From: Acetobacteraceae bacterium
GTDB taxonomy: Bacteria > Pseudomonadota > Alphaproteobacteria > Acetobacterales > Acetobacteraceae
Assembly (NCBI GenBank): GCA_019750465.1
Contig: JAIEOP010000332.1
Span: forward strand, 1-48,187
Direction: 5' to 3'
Length of the DNA: 48,187 bases
The notes beneath the pieces were generated by a model, which did no database searches, was not told where the DNA came from, and worked only from the letters and a program-made list of their open reading frames with translations. Positions 8,873 through 17,800 of this stretch are shown one piece after another; within the stretch, counting starts at the first letter, position 1; the number at the start of each line of letters is the position of its first letter. Made by a program: the position numbers and the translations under genes.

Positions 8873-9225
8873 AACTCCACGGGTGGTGGGGTGTGCTGAG
8901 CGCGTTTGAGCCGCTTGATGCGGTGTTTCTGATAGGCGGCGATCTCGCGGGTGAGCGGGTGCCTGGGGTCGAAGTCGAGATGTGTGATCGAGGTGACGAC
9001 GAGGTTTCCGCTCTGATCGTCGCCTTCTCGGGCGAGGTGGCAGACGATGCCGCCCTCGTCCCCGGCGTGGTCGACGCGGGTGATCTGGCACGTCGCGGCG
9101 AGCGACAAGGCTGGGTTCTGCTCCCGGAGCGAGGTGAGCAGGCGTGGTGTCAGCCGGGCAGGCATCGGCAGGGCCTCCCGCAGGCGGGTCAGCAGGCGGT
9201 CGACCTGATCGGGATGGTCGATCAC
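8866..9225 (-). CDS. IS66 accessory ORF, unknown function
   Basis: A 119-residue product starts at GTG 9225, which overlaps the tnpC TGA (GTGA), so translation is probably coupled. It reads through almost to the element tip. It shows VDRLLTRLREALPMPARLT at the start and a beta-rich middle (ACQITRVDHAGDEGGIVCHL) ending in a basic tail (KHRIKRLKRAQ). It is not one of the three standard IS66 proteins. Whether it aids transposition is unknown. Confidence 0.65.
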   Translation of the reverse strand: MIDHPDQVDRLLTRLREALPMPARLTPRLLTSLREQNPALSLAATCQITRVDHAGDEGGIVCHLAREGDDQSGNLVVTSITHLDFDPRHPLTREIAAYQKHRIKRLKRAQHTPPPVEFG

Positions 9226-10811
9226 GCTCTGCCCTCCAGGCGGATCTTCCAGGGCAGGAGTTCATCGAGGCGGTCGATGGTGTGCCCGCGCGCCAAACGG
9301 TCGAGCACGGTGGCGATGTAGGCCTCCGGATCCAGCCCATTCAGCTTGGCGGTCTCTGCGACGGTGTAGATGATGGCCGCGCGCCTGCCGCCCTCGTCGG
9401 AGCCCAGGAACAGGAAATTCTTGCGCGTCAGAGCGATCCCGCGCAGCAGCCGCTCGGAGAGGTTGTTGTCGATCGAGAGCCTGCCATCCTCGAGGTAGCG
9501 CGCGAGCGCGTCCCAGCGGTTCAGCGCGTACTGCATCGCCTTGCCGAGGGTCGACTTGCCGGACAGGCGGCGCCGTTGCGTCACCAGCCAGTCGTGCAGA
9601 TCGTCGAGCACCGGCTTGCTGCGGGCCTGGCGCACTGCGCGGCGGACCTCGGCGGGCTGGCCGTTGATCTCGGCCTCGATGGCGTAGAGGGCGGCGATGC
9701 GCCGCAACGCTTCCTCGGCGAGGTCCGACTTCGTCGCCTCGAACACCTCGAACAGCTTGCGCCTGACATGCGCCATGCAGGCGACATGGGTGATCTGCGC
9801 CGCGCGGTTGCCGCGCGGTTGGGTCAGCGCGTCGTAGCCGGTGTAGCCATCGGCATGCAGCCAGCCCTCGAAATCCTCGAGGTGCCCACGGGGTCGCTCG
9901 CCCTTGCGGTCAGGCGAGTACTGGTAGAATGCCGCGGGCGCACCGTCCCCCCGCCAGGGTCGCGGATCGAAGGCATAGACCCAGAACCGGCCCTGTCGTG
10001 TCCGGCCGCGCCCCGGCGCCAGCACTGCGATCGGCGTGTCGTCGGTCCAGATGATGCCATGCGACAGCGCGTAGGTGCCGATCGCCTCGGCCAGGCGGCT
10101 CAGCCACCAGGCACCGCGGCCGACCCAGTCGGCCAGGGTCTGGCGCTCGATCTCGACACCCTCGCGCGCCAGGATCGCCGAAAGCCGGTACAGCGGCAGG
10201 CCGTCGAGGTACTTCGACACCAGCACATGCGCGAGCAGGCCGGGACCGGGCCGTCCCCTCTCGACCGGCAGGTCCGGCGCAGGCGCCTGCAGCACGGCCT
10301 CGCAGGCCCGGCAGGCATAGCGCGGGCGGACATGGCAGATGACCTTGAGCCGGGCCGGGATCTTCTCCAGAACCTCGGTGACGTCGTCCCCAAGCTTCGT
10401 CAGGCGATTGGGATCGGTGCAGCCGCAGCGGCAGGCGAATACCGGCTCGTGCAGGATGGTCTCGCGCGGCAGGTGCTCGGGCAGCGGCTTGCGCAGCGCG
10501 GGGCGGCGCGACGTGCCCGGCTGACCCTTCGCCTTGGTCTTGGCCTCCGCCGCGGCGGCAGCCTGTGCCTGGTCCTCCTCGGCATCGCCAATCAGCATCT
10601 CGAGCTGGCCGATCTCGGCCGCCAGCTTCTCCGATGATTTGCCGTAGCGATCCCGCCGCAGCGCCGCGAGCTGGACCTTCAGCTTCTCGATCTCGAAGCC
10701 CGCATTACGCAGCTCGGCCTCGCGGGCAGCCAGCTGTGCATCGCGCGCCGCGAGTTGCGACCGCAGGGCGGCGATCTCGGCTTCAGGCGTTGCGAAGGAC
10801 GTTGCATCCAC
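9222..10811 (-). CDS. tnpC: IS66 transposase TnpC
   Basis: This is the DDE transposase of the IS66 family, 529 residues from a GTG start at 10811. The order is an N-terminal coiled coil (residues about 10-60, repeated AARDAQLAAREAEL-like heptads), a zinc-finger-like stretch with CRCGC and CRAC, then the catalytic core with IIWTDDTPI, LHADGYTGYDAL and the C-terminal NNLSERLLRGIALTRKN region with its conserved Glu. All expected IS66 blocks are present and no frameshift is seen. Confidence 0.95.
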   Translation of the reverse strand: MDATSFATPEAEIAALRSQLAARDAQLAAREAELRNAGFEIEKLKVQLAALRRDRYGKSSEKLAAEIGQLEMLIGDAEEDQAQAAAAAEAKTKAKGQPGTSRRPALRKPLPEHLPRETILHEPVFACRCGCTDPNRLTKLGDDVTEVLEKIPARLKVICHVRPRYACRACEAVLQAPAPDLPVERGRPGPGLLAHVLVSKYLDGLPLYRLSAILAREGVEIERQTLADWVGRGAWWLSRLAEAIGTYALSHGIIWTDDTPIAVLAPGRGRTRQGRFWVYAFDPRPWRGDGAPAAFYQYSPDRKGERPRGHLEDFEGWLHADGYTGYDALTQPRGNRAAQITHVACMAHVRRKLFEVFEATKSDLAEEALRRIAALYAIEAEINGQPAEVRRAVRQARSKPVLDDLHDWLVTQRRRLSGKSTLGKAMQYALNRWDALARYLEDGRLSIDNNLSERLLRGIALTRKNFLFLGSDEGGRRAAIIYTVAETAKLNGLDPEAYIATVLDRLARGHTIDRLDELLPWKIRLEGRA

Positions 10812-10856
10812 GCCGCGATTCTACGCGACGTGATCGGCACGGCAATTCCCGATCGA

Positions 10857-11204
10857 CTACACCGTCGCCGTCGGACGCACCGTCCAGGCAGGCATACGCC
10901 AGTCGATGCCCTCCACCAGCATCGAGAGCTGCGCCGCGGTCAGCGTCACCGCGCCGCTCTGCGCCTGCGGCCATACGAAACGGCCCTTCTCCAGGCGCTT
11001 CGCCACGAGGACGAGGCCCTGCCCATCCCAGACGAGGATCTTCAGCAGATCACCACGGCGCCCGCGAAAGCAGAACATCGCGCCGCTGTAGGGATCCTGC
11101 GCCAGTACGGTCTGGACCAGCGCCGCGAGCCCGTCGAAGCCCTTGCGCATGTCCGTCACGCCGCAGGCCAGGAATACCCGCGTGCCAGGCGGCGGGCCCA
11201 GCAT
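10857..11204 (-). CDS. tnpB: IS66 Orf2 protein TnpB
   Basis: This 115-residue IS66 accessory protein has the family blocks GVTDMRKGFDGLAALV, MFCFRGRRGDLLKIL, VWDGQGLVL and KRLEKGRFVWP. ATG 11204 overlaps the tnpA stop (TGATG). TnpB is required for IS66 transposition in studied members; its biochemical role is unclear. Confidence 0.93.
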   Translation of the reverse strand: MLGPPPGTRVFLACGVTDMRKGFDGLAALVQTVLAQDPYSGAMFCFRGRRGDLLKILVWDGQGLVLVAKRLEKGRFVWPQAQSGAVTLTAAQLSMLVEGIDWRMPAWTVRPTATV

Positions 11205-11674
11205 CAACGACCACCGAGCTCGGCCAGCACCAGGCGCAGCATGGCCGGGTCGATCGCACCCGTCACCCGGATGCTGGCGCCCGATGGCAGTACGATCTCC
11301 AGGCTGCCCGTCGTCTCAACGACAGCCGCCGCCGTGGATGGAGGAGGCAAGGCAGGTGGCGGCTCCGGCACCACCTCCACCGGAGCAAACCCCGCCATCG
11401 CCGTCGCCAGCATCTGCTTGCGCCAGGTGTAGAGCTGGCCCGTGCTCACCCCGTGCCGGTCAGCCACGGTCTGGACGACCACCCCGGGCTCGAGCGTCTC
11501 TCGCACGATCCGGAGCCGGTCCTCCAGCGGCCAGTTCCGCCGCCGAACAGCGCGCACGTGAACCTCGACCGCTGGGTCCGAGCTCTTGCCAGGACCGCTC
11601 TTACGACCGTCGTATGAGCGGCTTGCGAGTGGAGGGGGCGATGGCGCGTCATCCGGCATCCCAGCGGAATCCAC
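11204..11674 (-). CDS. tnpA: IS66 Orf1 protein TnpA (HTH)
   Basis: The protein has an HTH of the IS66 OrfA type: RLRIVRETLEPGVVVQTVADRHGVSTGQLYTWRKQML. A proline-rich linker and a C-terminal LEIVLPSGASIRVTG segment follow, as usual for TnpA. The start is uncertain; ATG 11674 gives 156 residues, somewhat longer at the N-terminus than usual. Confidence 0.9.
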   Translation of the reverse strand: MDSAGMPDDAPSPPPLASRSYDGRKSGPGKSSDPAVEVHVRAVRRRNWPLEDRLRIVRETLEPGVVVQTVADRHGVSTGQLYTWRKQMLATAMAGFAPVEVVPEPPPALPPPSTAAAVVETTGSLEIVLPSGASIRVTGAIDPAMLRLVLAELGGR

Positions 11675-11704
11675 GACGCCGCGTAGTCAGCACAAGGTGG
11701 GGAC

Positions 11705-11718
11705 CGGCTGACGCTTAC
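11705..11718. repeat. IS66 terminal inverted repeat, right
   Basis: CGGCTGACGCTTAC, the exact complement of the left tip at 8859-8872. Confidence 0.93.
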
Positions 11719-11726
11719 GCTGCGAT
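11719..11726. repeat. IS66 right target duplication GCTGCGAT
   Basis: Identical to 8851-8858, directly abutting the right tip. Confidence 0.92.
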
Positions 11727-12173
11727 GGATGCCTCGTCTTCCACGACGAGAACTTCCTGTATCTCATCATTCACAAGGTGTCGGGGCAGGCTGGCTCGCT
11801 TGGTATTTGGGAAGCGAGTCAGCGGAAGTGGGTCTTCACCTACTCGGATGAGGGCTTCTGCGTCGAGGCGCTGATCCGCATCCCGTCAACCGAGCACTTC
11901 GCTGGTTGGGCTTCGTACCACTACCCCTGTGTCGGGCGGCACGGCGACTTCCTTTTCCTGTGCGGCACGGATGGCTGCTACAGCGACAAGGGCTTCGATG
12001 AGGTAGATGCCTGCCACACGGACCTGGCTACGTCATGGATGGAAAGCGATATGCACTGGGACTCTCCGGTGACGCTGTCGTTCGCACCGGAGCAGCAGAT
12101 CCTGCGCTTGCAGGAGCGGGACCGAACTCGCCTCTACTCCCTGCCGCGCTCGGTCCCTAGGCGCGACTCCTGA
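11727..12173 (+). pseudogene. 3' part of the hypothetical gene split by IS66
   Basis: The frame continues from the 8556-8858 fragment. GGA TGC CTC follows the GAT codon of the duplication and the frame stays open to TGA at 12171-12173, giving 148 further codons. The sequence has a beta-rich look with many aromatics (FLYLIIHKV, WASYHYPCVGRHGDFLFLCGTDGCY). A GTG at 11778 could restart translation of a 131-residue product. Its last 17 bases overlap the 3' end of the convergent methyltransferase gene. Confidence 0.8.
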
Positions 12174-12801
12174 ACGCCAGTCGTGTCCATTTGACCTCAG
12201 CTGCTCCGAGCAGGCTCGGCTCTTCGTCCAACCTGCGCGCCAGCGTCAGCCCCCCCTCCGTGGCCAAGCCGATCGTCTCCTCGGCGCCCACGTCGAACAT
12301 CCGGCGTCCCGCCGGGATCGGGCCATGCCGGAGCGCCATGGCTAGCACGCCGCCCGGCCGCACCAGCGCGGACACGTGCCGCATGGCCCGGAGCCGCTCG
12401 GCCTCGTCGAGGTGCATCCAGACCGCGGTGACCATAACCACGTCGAACGCGACGCCGCGCCGCGCGACGCGATCCAGGTCCGGCAGCGCGTCGTCCAGCC
12501 ACTCGATCCCATCCAGGGGGTGCAGTTGCTGCGCCCGCCCGCGCAGTTCGGCCGTCGGCTCGACGGCCAGCACCCGATGGCCCATGGCGGCGAAGCCCGC
12601 CGCATCCCTGCCTGAGCCCGCCCCGACGTCGAGGATGCTCCCCGGTGCGGTCGGCAGGAGGTCGAGCATCCAGCCGTGCAGGTCGGCGAACCGGATGCTC
12701 TCGTACTGGGCGACCAGCGCCTCCGCTTGCGCGGCGTAGCCCTCGGTTCCAGGCACCATCCCTGTCTCCGGCTCCGCCAGCATCATCGAGATCCGTCGCA
12801 C
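12157..12801 (-). CDS. Class I SAM-dependent methyltransferase at the end of the ssp operon
   Basis: The Rossmann methyltransferase motif I is clear (ILDVGAGSGRDAAGF), followed by an acidic residue in VLAVEPT and a post-motif LVRPGGVLAMALRHGP. The predicted start is GTG 12801, directly abutting the stop of the preceding phosphorothioation-associated methyltransferase, with alternative ATGs at 12786 and 12783. This contact suggests it is the last cistron of the ssp operon. The substrate is unknown. The fold resembles small-molecule or generic class I enzymes; there is no DPPY/NPPY DNA-methylase motif. It may be a passenger. Confidence 0.82.
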   Translation of the reverse strand: MRRISMMLAEPETGMVPGTEGYAAQAEALVAQYESIRFADLHGWMLDLLPTAPGSILDVGAGSGRDAAGFAAMGHRVLAVEPTAELRGRAQQLHPLDGIEWLDDALPDLDRVARRGVAFDVVMVTAVWMHLDEAERLRAMRHVSALVRPGGVLAMALRHGPIPAGRRMFDVGAEETIGLATEGGLTLARRLDEEPSLLGAAEVKWTRLAFRSRA

Positions 12802-14823
12802 CTAGGGGGCCGCCTTCGCGGCTGACGGAATCTTTGCCGCCCGCTCCGCGGTCGCCTCGACCTTCGCCTGCGCGCCGGATCGCGCGTCGCGGCGCTTGCG
12901 CATGAGTTCCTGGAGCTCGGCCATGCGAGGTCCCCGACCGTCCTGGGTCACGATGCCCGAGGCCAGCAGCCTGCGGTCGAACTCCAGCTGCTCCTCCCGC
13001 TCCGGGGTGTCCTCCGGAAGGAAGCGGCCCTTCAGGTAGAGCACCAAGCCCTCTGGCCGGTCGACGGTGATCCGGGCCCGACCGAGATCCACGCGCGTGG
13101 TCTCCGAGATGACCGGCAGGCGTGCGGAGGCGTCGAGGCACTGGATGAACGTCAGTCGCGGCGCGCCGACCTTCATGTCCACGAAGTCCGCGCCCTCGAC
13201 GCCTCCTCGCAGCAGGCCTCCGCAGAGAGCGCGGAGACGGACAGCAGGCGGCATCCTTTCGAGCGTGGACACTGCGAAGCGGAAGGTCTCCTCGTCGCGC
13301 ATCGCGCCCAGCCCAGCAGCGACGGCAGACTCGACGCCTTCCGCGATCGCTTCGGGCTTACCGGCCGAGAACATGAGCCGTCGCGCCTCCTCTAGGACGG
13401 CGGCGTGGCTGCCAAACAGCGTACGGACATCCCGCTGCAGGGACCGCGCGAGGGTCGCGTAGCGCGGTGCCCCTGGAAACATCAGCATAGCGAAGCGGAT
13501 CAGAAGGTCCTCGCGCCGCCCGGCCGCCGCAGCGGCAAGTTCCTGCTGGTCGAATAGATCCGACAGACAGAGTGACGTGGCACGCGCGGGGGGCACCTTG
13601 GCTGCCTGAAGGCGCTCGATGAGTTCGACAGGGAACTCCTCGGCGTCGAGGGCGCGTCCCCGCTGAACCATCGCCACCCATAGGGCCTCCAGCTCCGGCC
13701 TTATGCGTTCGGCGAGGCCCGGTCGAGGGGCGGCGGCCTTGGACCGGTCCCGCTCCGGCGGGCGCATCCCGACCGGACGCACGATGGCCCGGGCCTGGCG
13801 CCGGAACAGGACCTCCTGTTCGAGGTCCTTGTCCCGGAACACGGCAAAGACGCCCTGGCCGATGGCGAGCGGCGCCTCACCCAGCGCCTCCTCAATGAAG
13901 TCCCGCAGCTCCTGCTGCCCGAAGTACTTCTGGAAGGTGCCGCGCGAGGTCAGGTGCCCGTCGCGGTACGGGCGCAGCGCCGTCAGGTCGGCCTTTCCCA
14001 TGACCATGACGGCTACGACCATGGCGCGCCGGGCGAAGGACCAGGCCGCGCGCAGCGTCTCCGCGCGCTCGTGCCGATCCTCGACCACGTTCAGCACGAA
14101 GCCAAGGTTCACGAGGTCTGCCGCGCGGCGAGGGCCGTCCGGCGCGTGGTGGGGGTCCCAACCGAACGCCTCGAAGCCTGCCGACGTCAGCGCCGCCACG
14201 TCGTCGCCCAAGCCGCACCCGTAGTCGAAGACGGTGGTCCCCGGCGGCAGCACGCCGTGGGCGACGGCGAGCTGCATCGGCTGCGACAAGTCGCGCCGGG
14301 GGATGGCCGTCTTGTGACGGGCTACCTCGATGGCCTCGGCGCCGACCGGGACGATGGAGTGCCCCTCGACGCGCAGGCCCTTCGACGCGAGTAGGTCGGT
14401 CCACTGGCGTCGCGTGCCGATCTTCGTCGGCTCCGCGAACAGGCCGTGCTCCTCGGCGGACCGCGTCAGGGCGGCGAACCTGGGCCGCCGCGGGTCATCC
14501 GCGGGGAGCAGGGTCTCCTTCCGGTGCAGGATCGGCGGGTTCTCGCGTTTCCGGTAGTCGGTCGCCGCCGACTTGCCGGTCTCCAGGTCTACCTTCAGCG
14601 AGGCCAGCAAGGCCGGGAATGCGGCCGCGTCGAAGTCCTCGTACAGCAGCAAGGACACCGAGCCCGGCGCGAGCTTGGCCACGTTCCACTCGAAGCCGTC
14701 GGCCAGCGCGACGGCTCGCTCGACGACCAGGCGCGTCTCGTCGTCGAGCGCGCTCGTGTGCAGGTACACGGCGCCGCCCACGCGCTTGCCGCCCACCGGG
14801 CGGGCAGGGCGTGGCGTCGGCAT
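12802..14823 (-). CDS. DNA phosphorothioation-associated putative methyltransferase
   Basis: This 673-residue protein starts at ATG 14823, two bases after the sspH stop codon. After an N-terminal region of about 190 residues (with HKTAIPRRDLSQPMQLA just before the fold) comes the SAM motif VFDYGCGLGDD, then NLGFVLNVVED and FARRAMVVAVMV. The long C-terminal part is rich in helices and unknown. The family regularly accompanies Dnd/Ssp phosphorothioation genes. Its substrate and its role in modification or restriction are not established, and its link here is by operon context. Confidence 0.85.
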   Translation of the reverse strand: MPTPRPARPVGGKRVGGAVYLHTSALDDETRLVVERAVALADGFEWNVAKLAPGSVSLLLYEDFDAAAFPALLASLKVDLETGKSAATDYRKRENPPILHRKETLLPADDPRRPRFAALTRSAEEHGLFAEPTKIGTRRQWTDLLASKGLRVEGHSIVPVGAEAIEVARHKTAIPRRDLSQPMQLAVAHGVLPPGTTVFDYGCGLGDDVAALTSAGFEAFGWDPHHAPDGPRRAADLVNLGFVLNVVEDRHERAETLRAAWSFARRAMVVAVMVMGKADLTALRPYRDGHLTSRGTFQKYFGQQELRDFIEEALGEAPLAIGQGVFAVFRDKDLEQEVLFRRQARAIVRPVGMRPPERDRSKAAAPRPGLAERIRPELEALWVAMVQRGRALDAEEFPVELIERLQAAKVPPARATSLCLSDLFDQQELAAAAAGRREDLLIRFAMLMFPGAPRYATLARSLQRDVRTLFGSHAAVLEEARRLMFSAGKPEAIAEGVESAVAAGLGAMRDEETFRFAVSTLERMPPAVRLRALCGGLLRGGVEGADFVDMKVGAPRLTFIQCLDASARLPVISETTRVDLGRARITVDRPEGLVLYLKGRFLPEDTPEREEQLEFDRRLLASGIVTQDGRGPRMAELQELMRKRRDARSGAQAKVEATAERAAKIPSAAKAAP

Positions 14824-14825
14824 GC

Positions 14826-17800
14826 TCAGGCCGCCTTGGACGCGGCCTGCGCCGCGCCAGCGACGTTGCCCCATCCGGCCGCAATGGCCTCCGCCAGCTG
14901 GAAGACCTCCTCCTCGTCGATGAAGGGCACCTGGCAGTAGACCTTCTCGTCGCTGTCGAGCTTCGCGATAAGATGGCCCTTTCCAAGCAGTCGCTCGGCT
15001 CCCTTCTCGCCGAGAGCGATGCGAGAGGAACCCTCGTCGCCGAGCCGGAGGACCAGCTTGTTGCCCAGGTTCGTCCGGAGCTGCATGGTCATCACCTGGT
15101 TGTCCGCGCGCTGGTAGATCATGAACAGATGGATGCCTGCCGCGCGCGACTTTGTGGCGATCTCGTTGATGAGCGGCTCGACTGCTTCCTTGAAATCATC
15201 GTCCTGCATCCAATTCGCAACCTCGTCGAAGAACACGAGGATGCGGGGCATCAGGCCCGAAGCGGCGGTCCCGACACGTCGGTTGAACTGGTCGATGTTG
15301 GCGACACCTGCAAGTCGCAACGTCTCGTAGCGGTCCTCCATCTCCTGGACGAGCTTCTTGAAAAGCTCGACGGCCTTAGTCTTGTCGTCGACGATGTCGT
15401 CCTTCAGGTGCGGCAACTTCCGCGCCCAGGCGTAGTCGACCCCTTTCTTGGGGTCGATCAGCCGGATCTCGACCAGCGATGGGTCATTGAAAGCGCAGAC
15501 GTCCAGCATGAGGCTGGTTGCCAGGATGCCCTTGCCGCTGCCGGTGGTGCCCGACACGATCGAGTGGGGTGCCGCCCTCTCCTGATCGCCGAAGGCACCT
15601 CCGAGGGGAAGGTAGAACAGCTCGCCGTCGTCTTCCTTTTCGCCGAGAACGAACGCCATGTTCGACCTGGGTGCCGTCTGCTCCAGGCGCCGCCTGCGCC
15701 ATGCTTCCGCAAGGTGCAACACGACCCGCTTCGGACGCCTAAGGCCAACTACCACCCGCCCGGCCTTCGGGCTGATGCGGATGATGTCGAGGCTGTACTT
15801 CGTGAGGAGCTCTGTCTGCTTACGCTCAAGCCAAGCCACGGTCACCGAACGACCATCGAGGTCCACAAGCCCGGAATTGGGCGTCAGGCGCGAAGCCAGC
15901 ACCGGGGCGTCCATACCCTCCTTCTGGAGCGCGGACTGCAACTGCTTCACTTGAGCCTGCAGCCAGGCATCGCCCTCGTCTGTCGCTGATGCCCGCCCCA
16001 TTCCGGCGAGGACCGCATGTACCTCGGGGAGCCAGCCAGTCGCGGCCGGTGGCGATGCATCGGGCGAGACTGGCCCTGGTCCCGCCTCGCCCCCACTCCC
16101 TGCGGGCGGCGCGTCGTTCCCGTTCCGCCCGACCTCGCCATCTGCGAGCTCAGCCGAACCGTCGTCGACTAGGGGCGGTGGAACCACTGCGGCCGTGTCT
16201 TCAGTCTGCTGGATCGGCGCGGGCCGCTCCGAGTCCTCGGGCCAGTCCTTCGGGGTCCAGATCTGCGACTTGGCGTCCGGCGCGAGGAGGCCACGCAGCG
16301 AGTTGGCTACGGTGCCGCGTCCGAGGATCCACTGAGCGATCCGTCGCCTCTGGGCCCTGGGTTCGTCGGCGTCCGGGACGATCGGGTTGTCGACGCCGAG
16401 GTCGCTAGTGTCGTGCACGAACACAAGGGAGTGCCCGGACATTTCCAGCCGGGTGTCCCTGGACCTGAGGTCAGCCAGCCACCGCGACAGAGGCTGTCCC
16501 CCGATTTGATCGAAAGGCTCGATATTCTCGAGAACAAGGTCCGCGATGCGGTTCCGCCAGGTGGCCGGGTCCACGGTGCCCCCCGGCGCGACCAGACGCT
16601 GGTACAGCGTCGCGTAGGTAGCCGAGAGCTGCTCGAGCGACCTGTGACGCTGCTCGGATAGGCTGGCCTGACCAACGAATTTCGCTTCCGCCACCACCAG
16701 CCGGATGCTGGGTCCCGCCGCCGTCGTGGCGAAGCAGACGCCCAGAAGGTCTGCCCGGATGCTTTCCAGGGATAGCCACGGCCAGACGTCGTCAAGGAAG
16801 AACCAGGCCACCCTGTAGTCGTCGGCTTCCGACGCGACGAGCAACTCGATCTCGCGCTGTGCCAGCACGAGTCCAAGAAGCTCTTGCGCATGGTTCGCGC
16901 TCTGCGCCGCGCGCATGACGATCGCGCCGGACAGCGTGGCCGAGGCACGATGGATCCGGCGCAGTATGCCGAGCAGAGTGTCGCTGCTCTCGGATGGCAG
17001 GGCCGTCCTGAGGTCGCCGATAAGCCGGTCGCCCAGCGCCTCCTCGCCGATCTCCGCAGAAATGATGACGTTGTGGTCGGAGCGCGGCTGGCTGAAGTGC
17101 CTGATGATCCGTCGGTCAGAGGAGCCGATCAGACGCTTGTCCGCCAGTCGGTCGAACGTCATCACCCAGTTGGCGAGCCGGTGCGCCTTCGACAGAACTT
17201 GCTGCACGCGCCCCGACTGGAACTGCACCTCCTGCATCGGCAGCCAGGGGTCACCGTCTTCGGATGCGCGCCCCTCGAGGACGTCGTGGAGTGCGTCGAT
17301 GTATGCCTGCACGGGCTCGGGGTTCCCCGGCGTGGTCAGGTAGACGCCCGAGGCCGTGTCGCCCTTGTGGAAGGGCTTCCGGCGCGAACGATCCGTCGGT
17401 ACGTGGGTCGCCAGATCCGACGCGCCGACACCCGACGCGCGGGTCCACTTCACCGCGGCGCGACGCGCGATCACGTCCTGCAGGACGACGATGTCGTGCC
17501 CCTTCAGCCCCGCCTGATCCAGAAGATCCTGGTTCACGATGGCCACGCGGAGCCGGGAGAGGAAGTTACGCGCGGCCTCGCTGGTGAGCGAGGCGTCCAC
17601 CTCGTGGCCAATGCGGCGGTTCTGGCGCTCGTAGATGCGACGCAGACTCCCGACATTCTCATGGGTGAGAACCAGGTCGCAGCGGAGCGTCGGATCGCCA
17701 TCGATCCTCCGGGCCATGCTCTCGGCCATGGAAACCGGAAGATCTTCTGACTCTGCGTCCATCAGCACGGTCGAGAAGCTCGCCTTCTCGTGCGGGCGGA

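Larger units (their letters stand above)
8859..11718 (-). mobile_element. IS66-family insertion sequence, 2,860 bp, with an extra ORF
   Basis: The element is bounded by GTAAGCGTCAGCCG (8859-8872) and its exact complement (11705-11718), flanked by an identical 8-bp duplication. On the minus strand it encodes tnpA, tnpB and tnpC in the canonical IS66 order, plus a fourth ORF overlapping the tnpC stop codon. All frames look intact and the duplications are perfect, so it may be a recent, active insertion. It disrupts a hypothetical gene. Confidence 0.95.

Noticed and set aside
9144-10637. Long plus-strand open frame opposite tnpC
   Set aside because: It is antisense to a clear IS66 transposase, with composition typical of a high-GC shadow frame and no domain.
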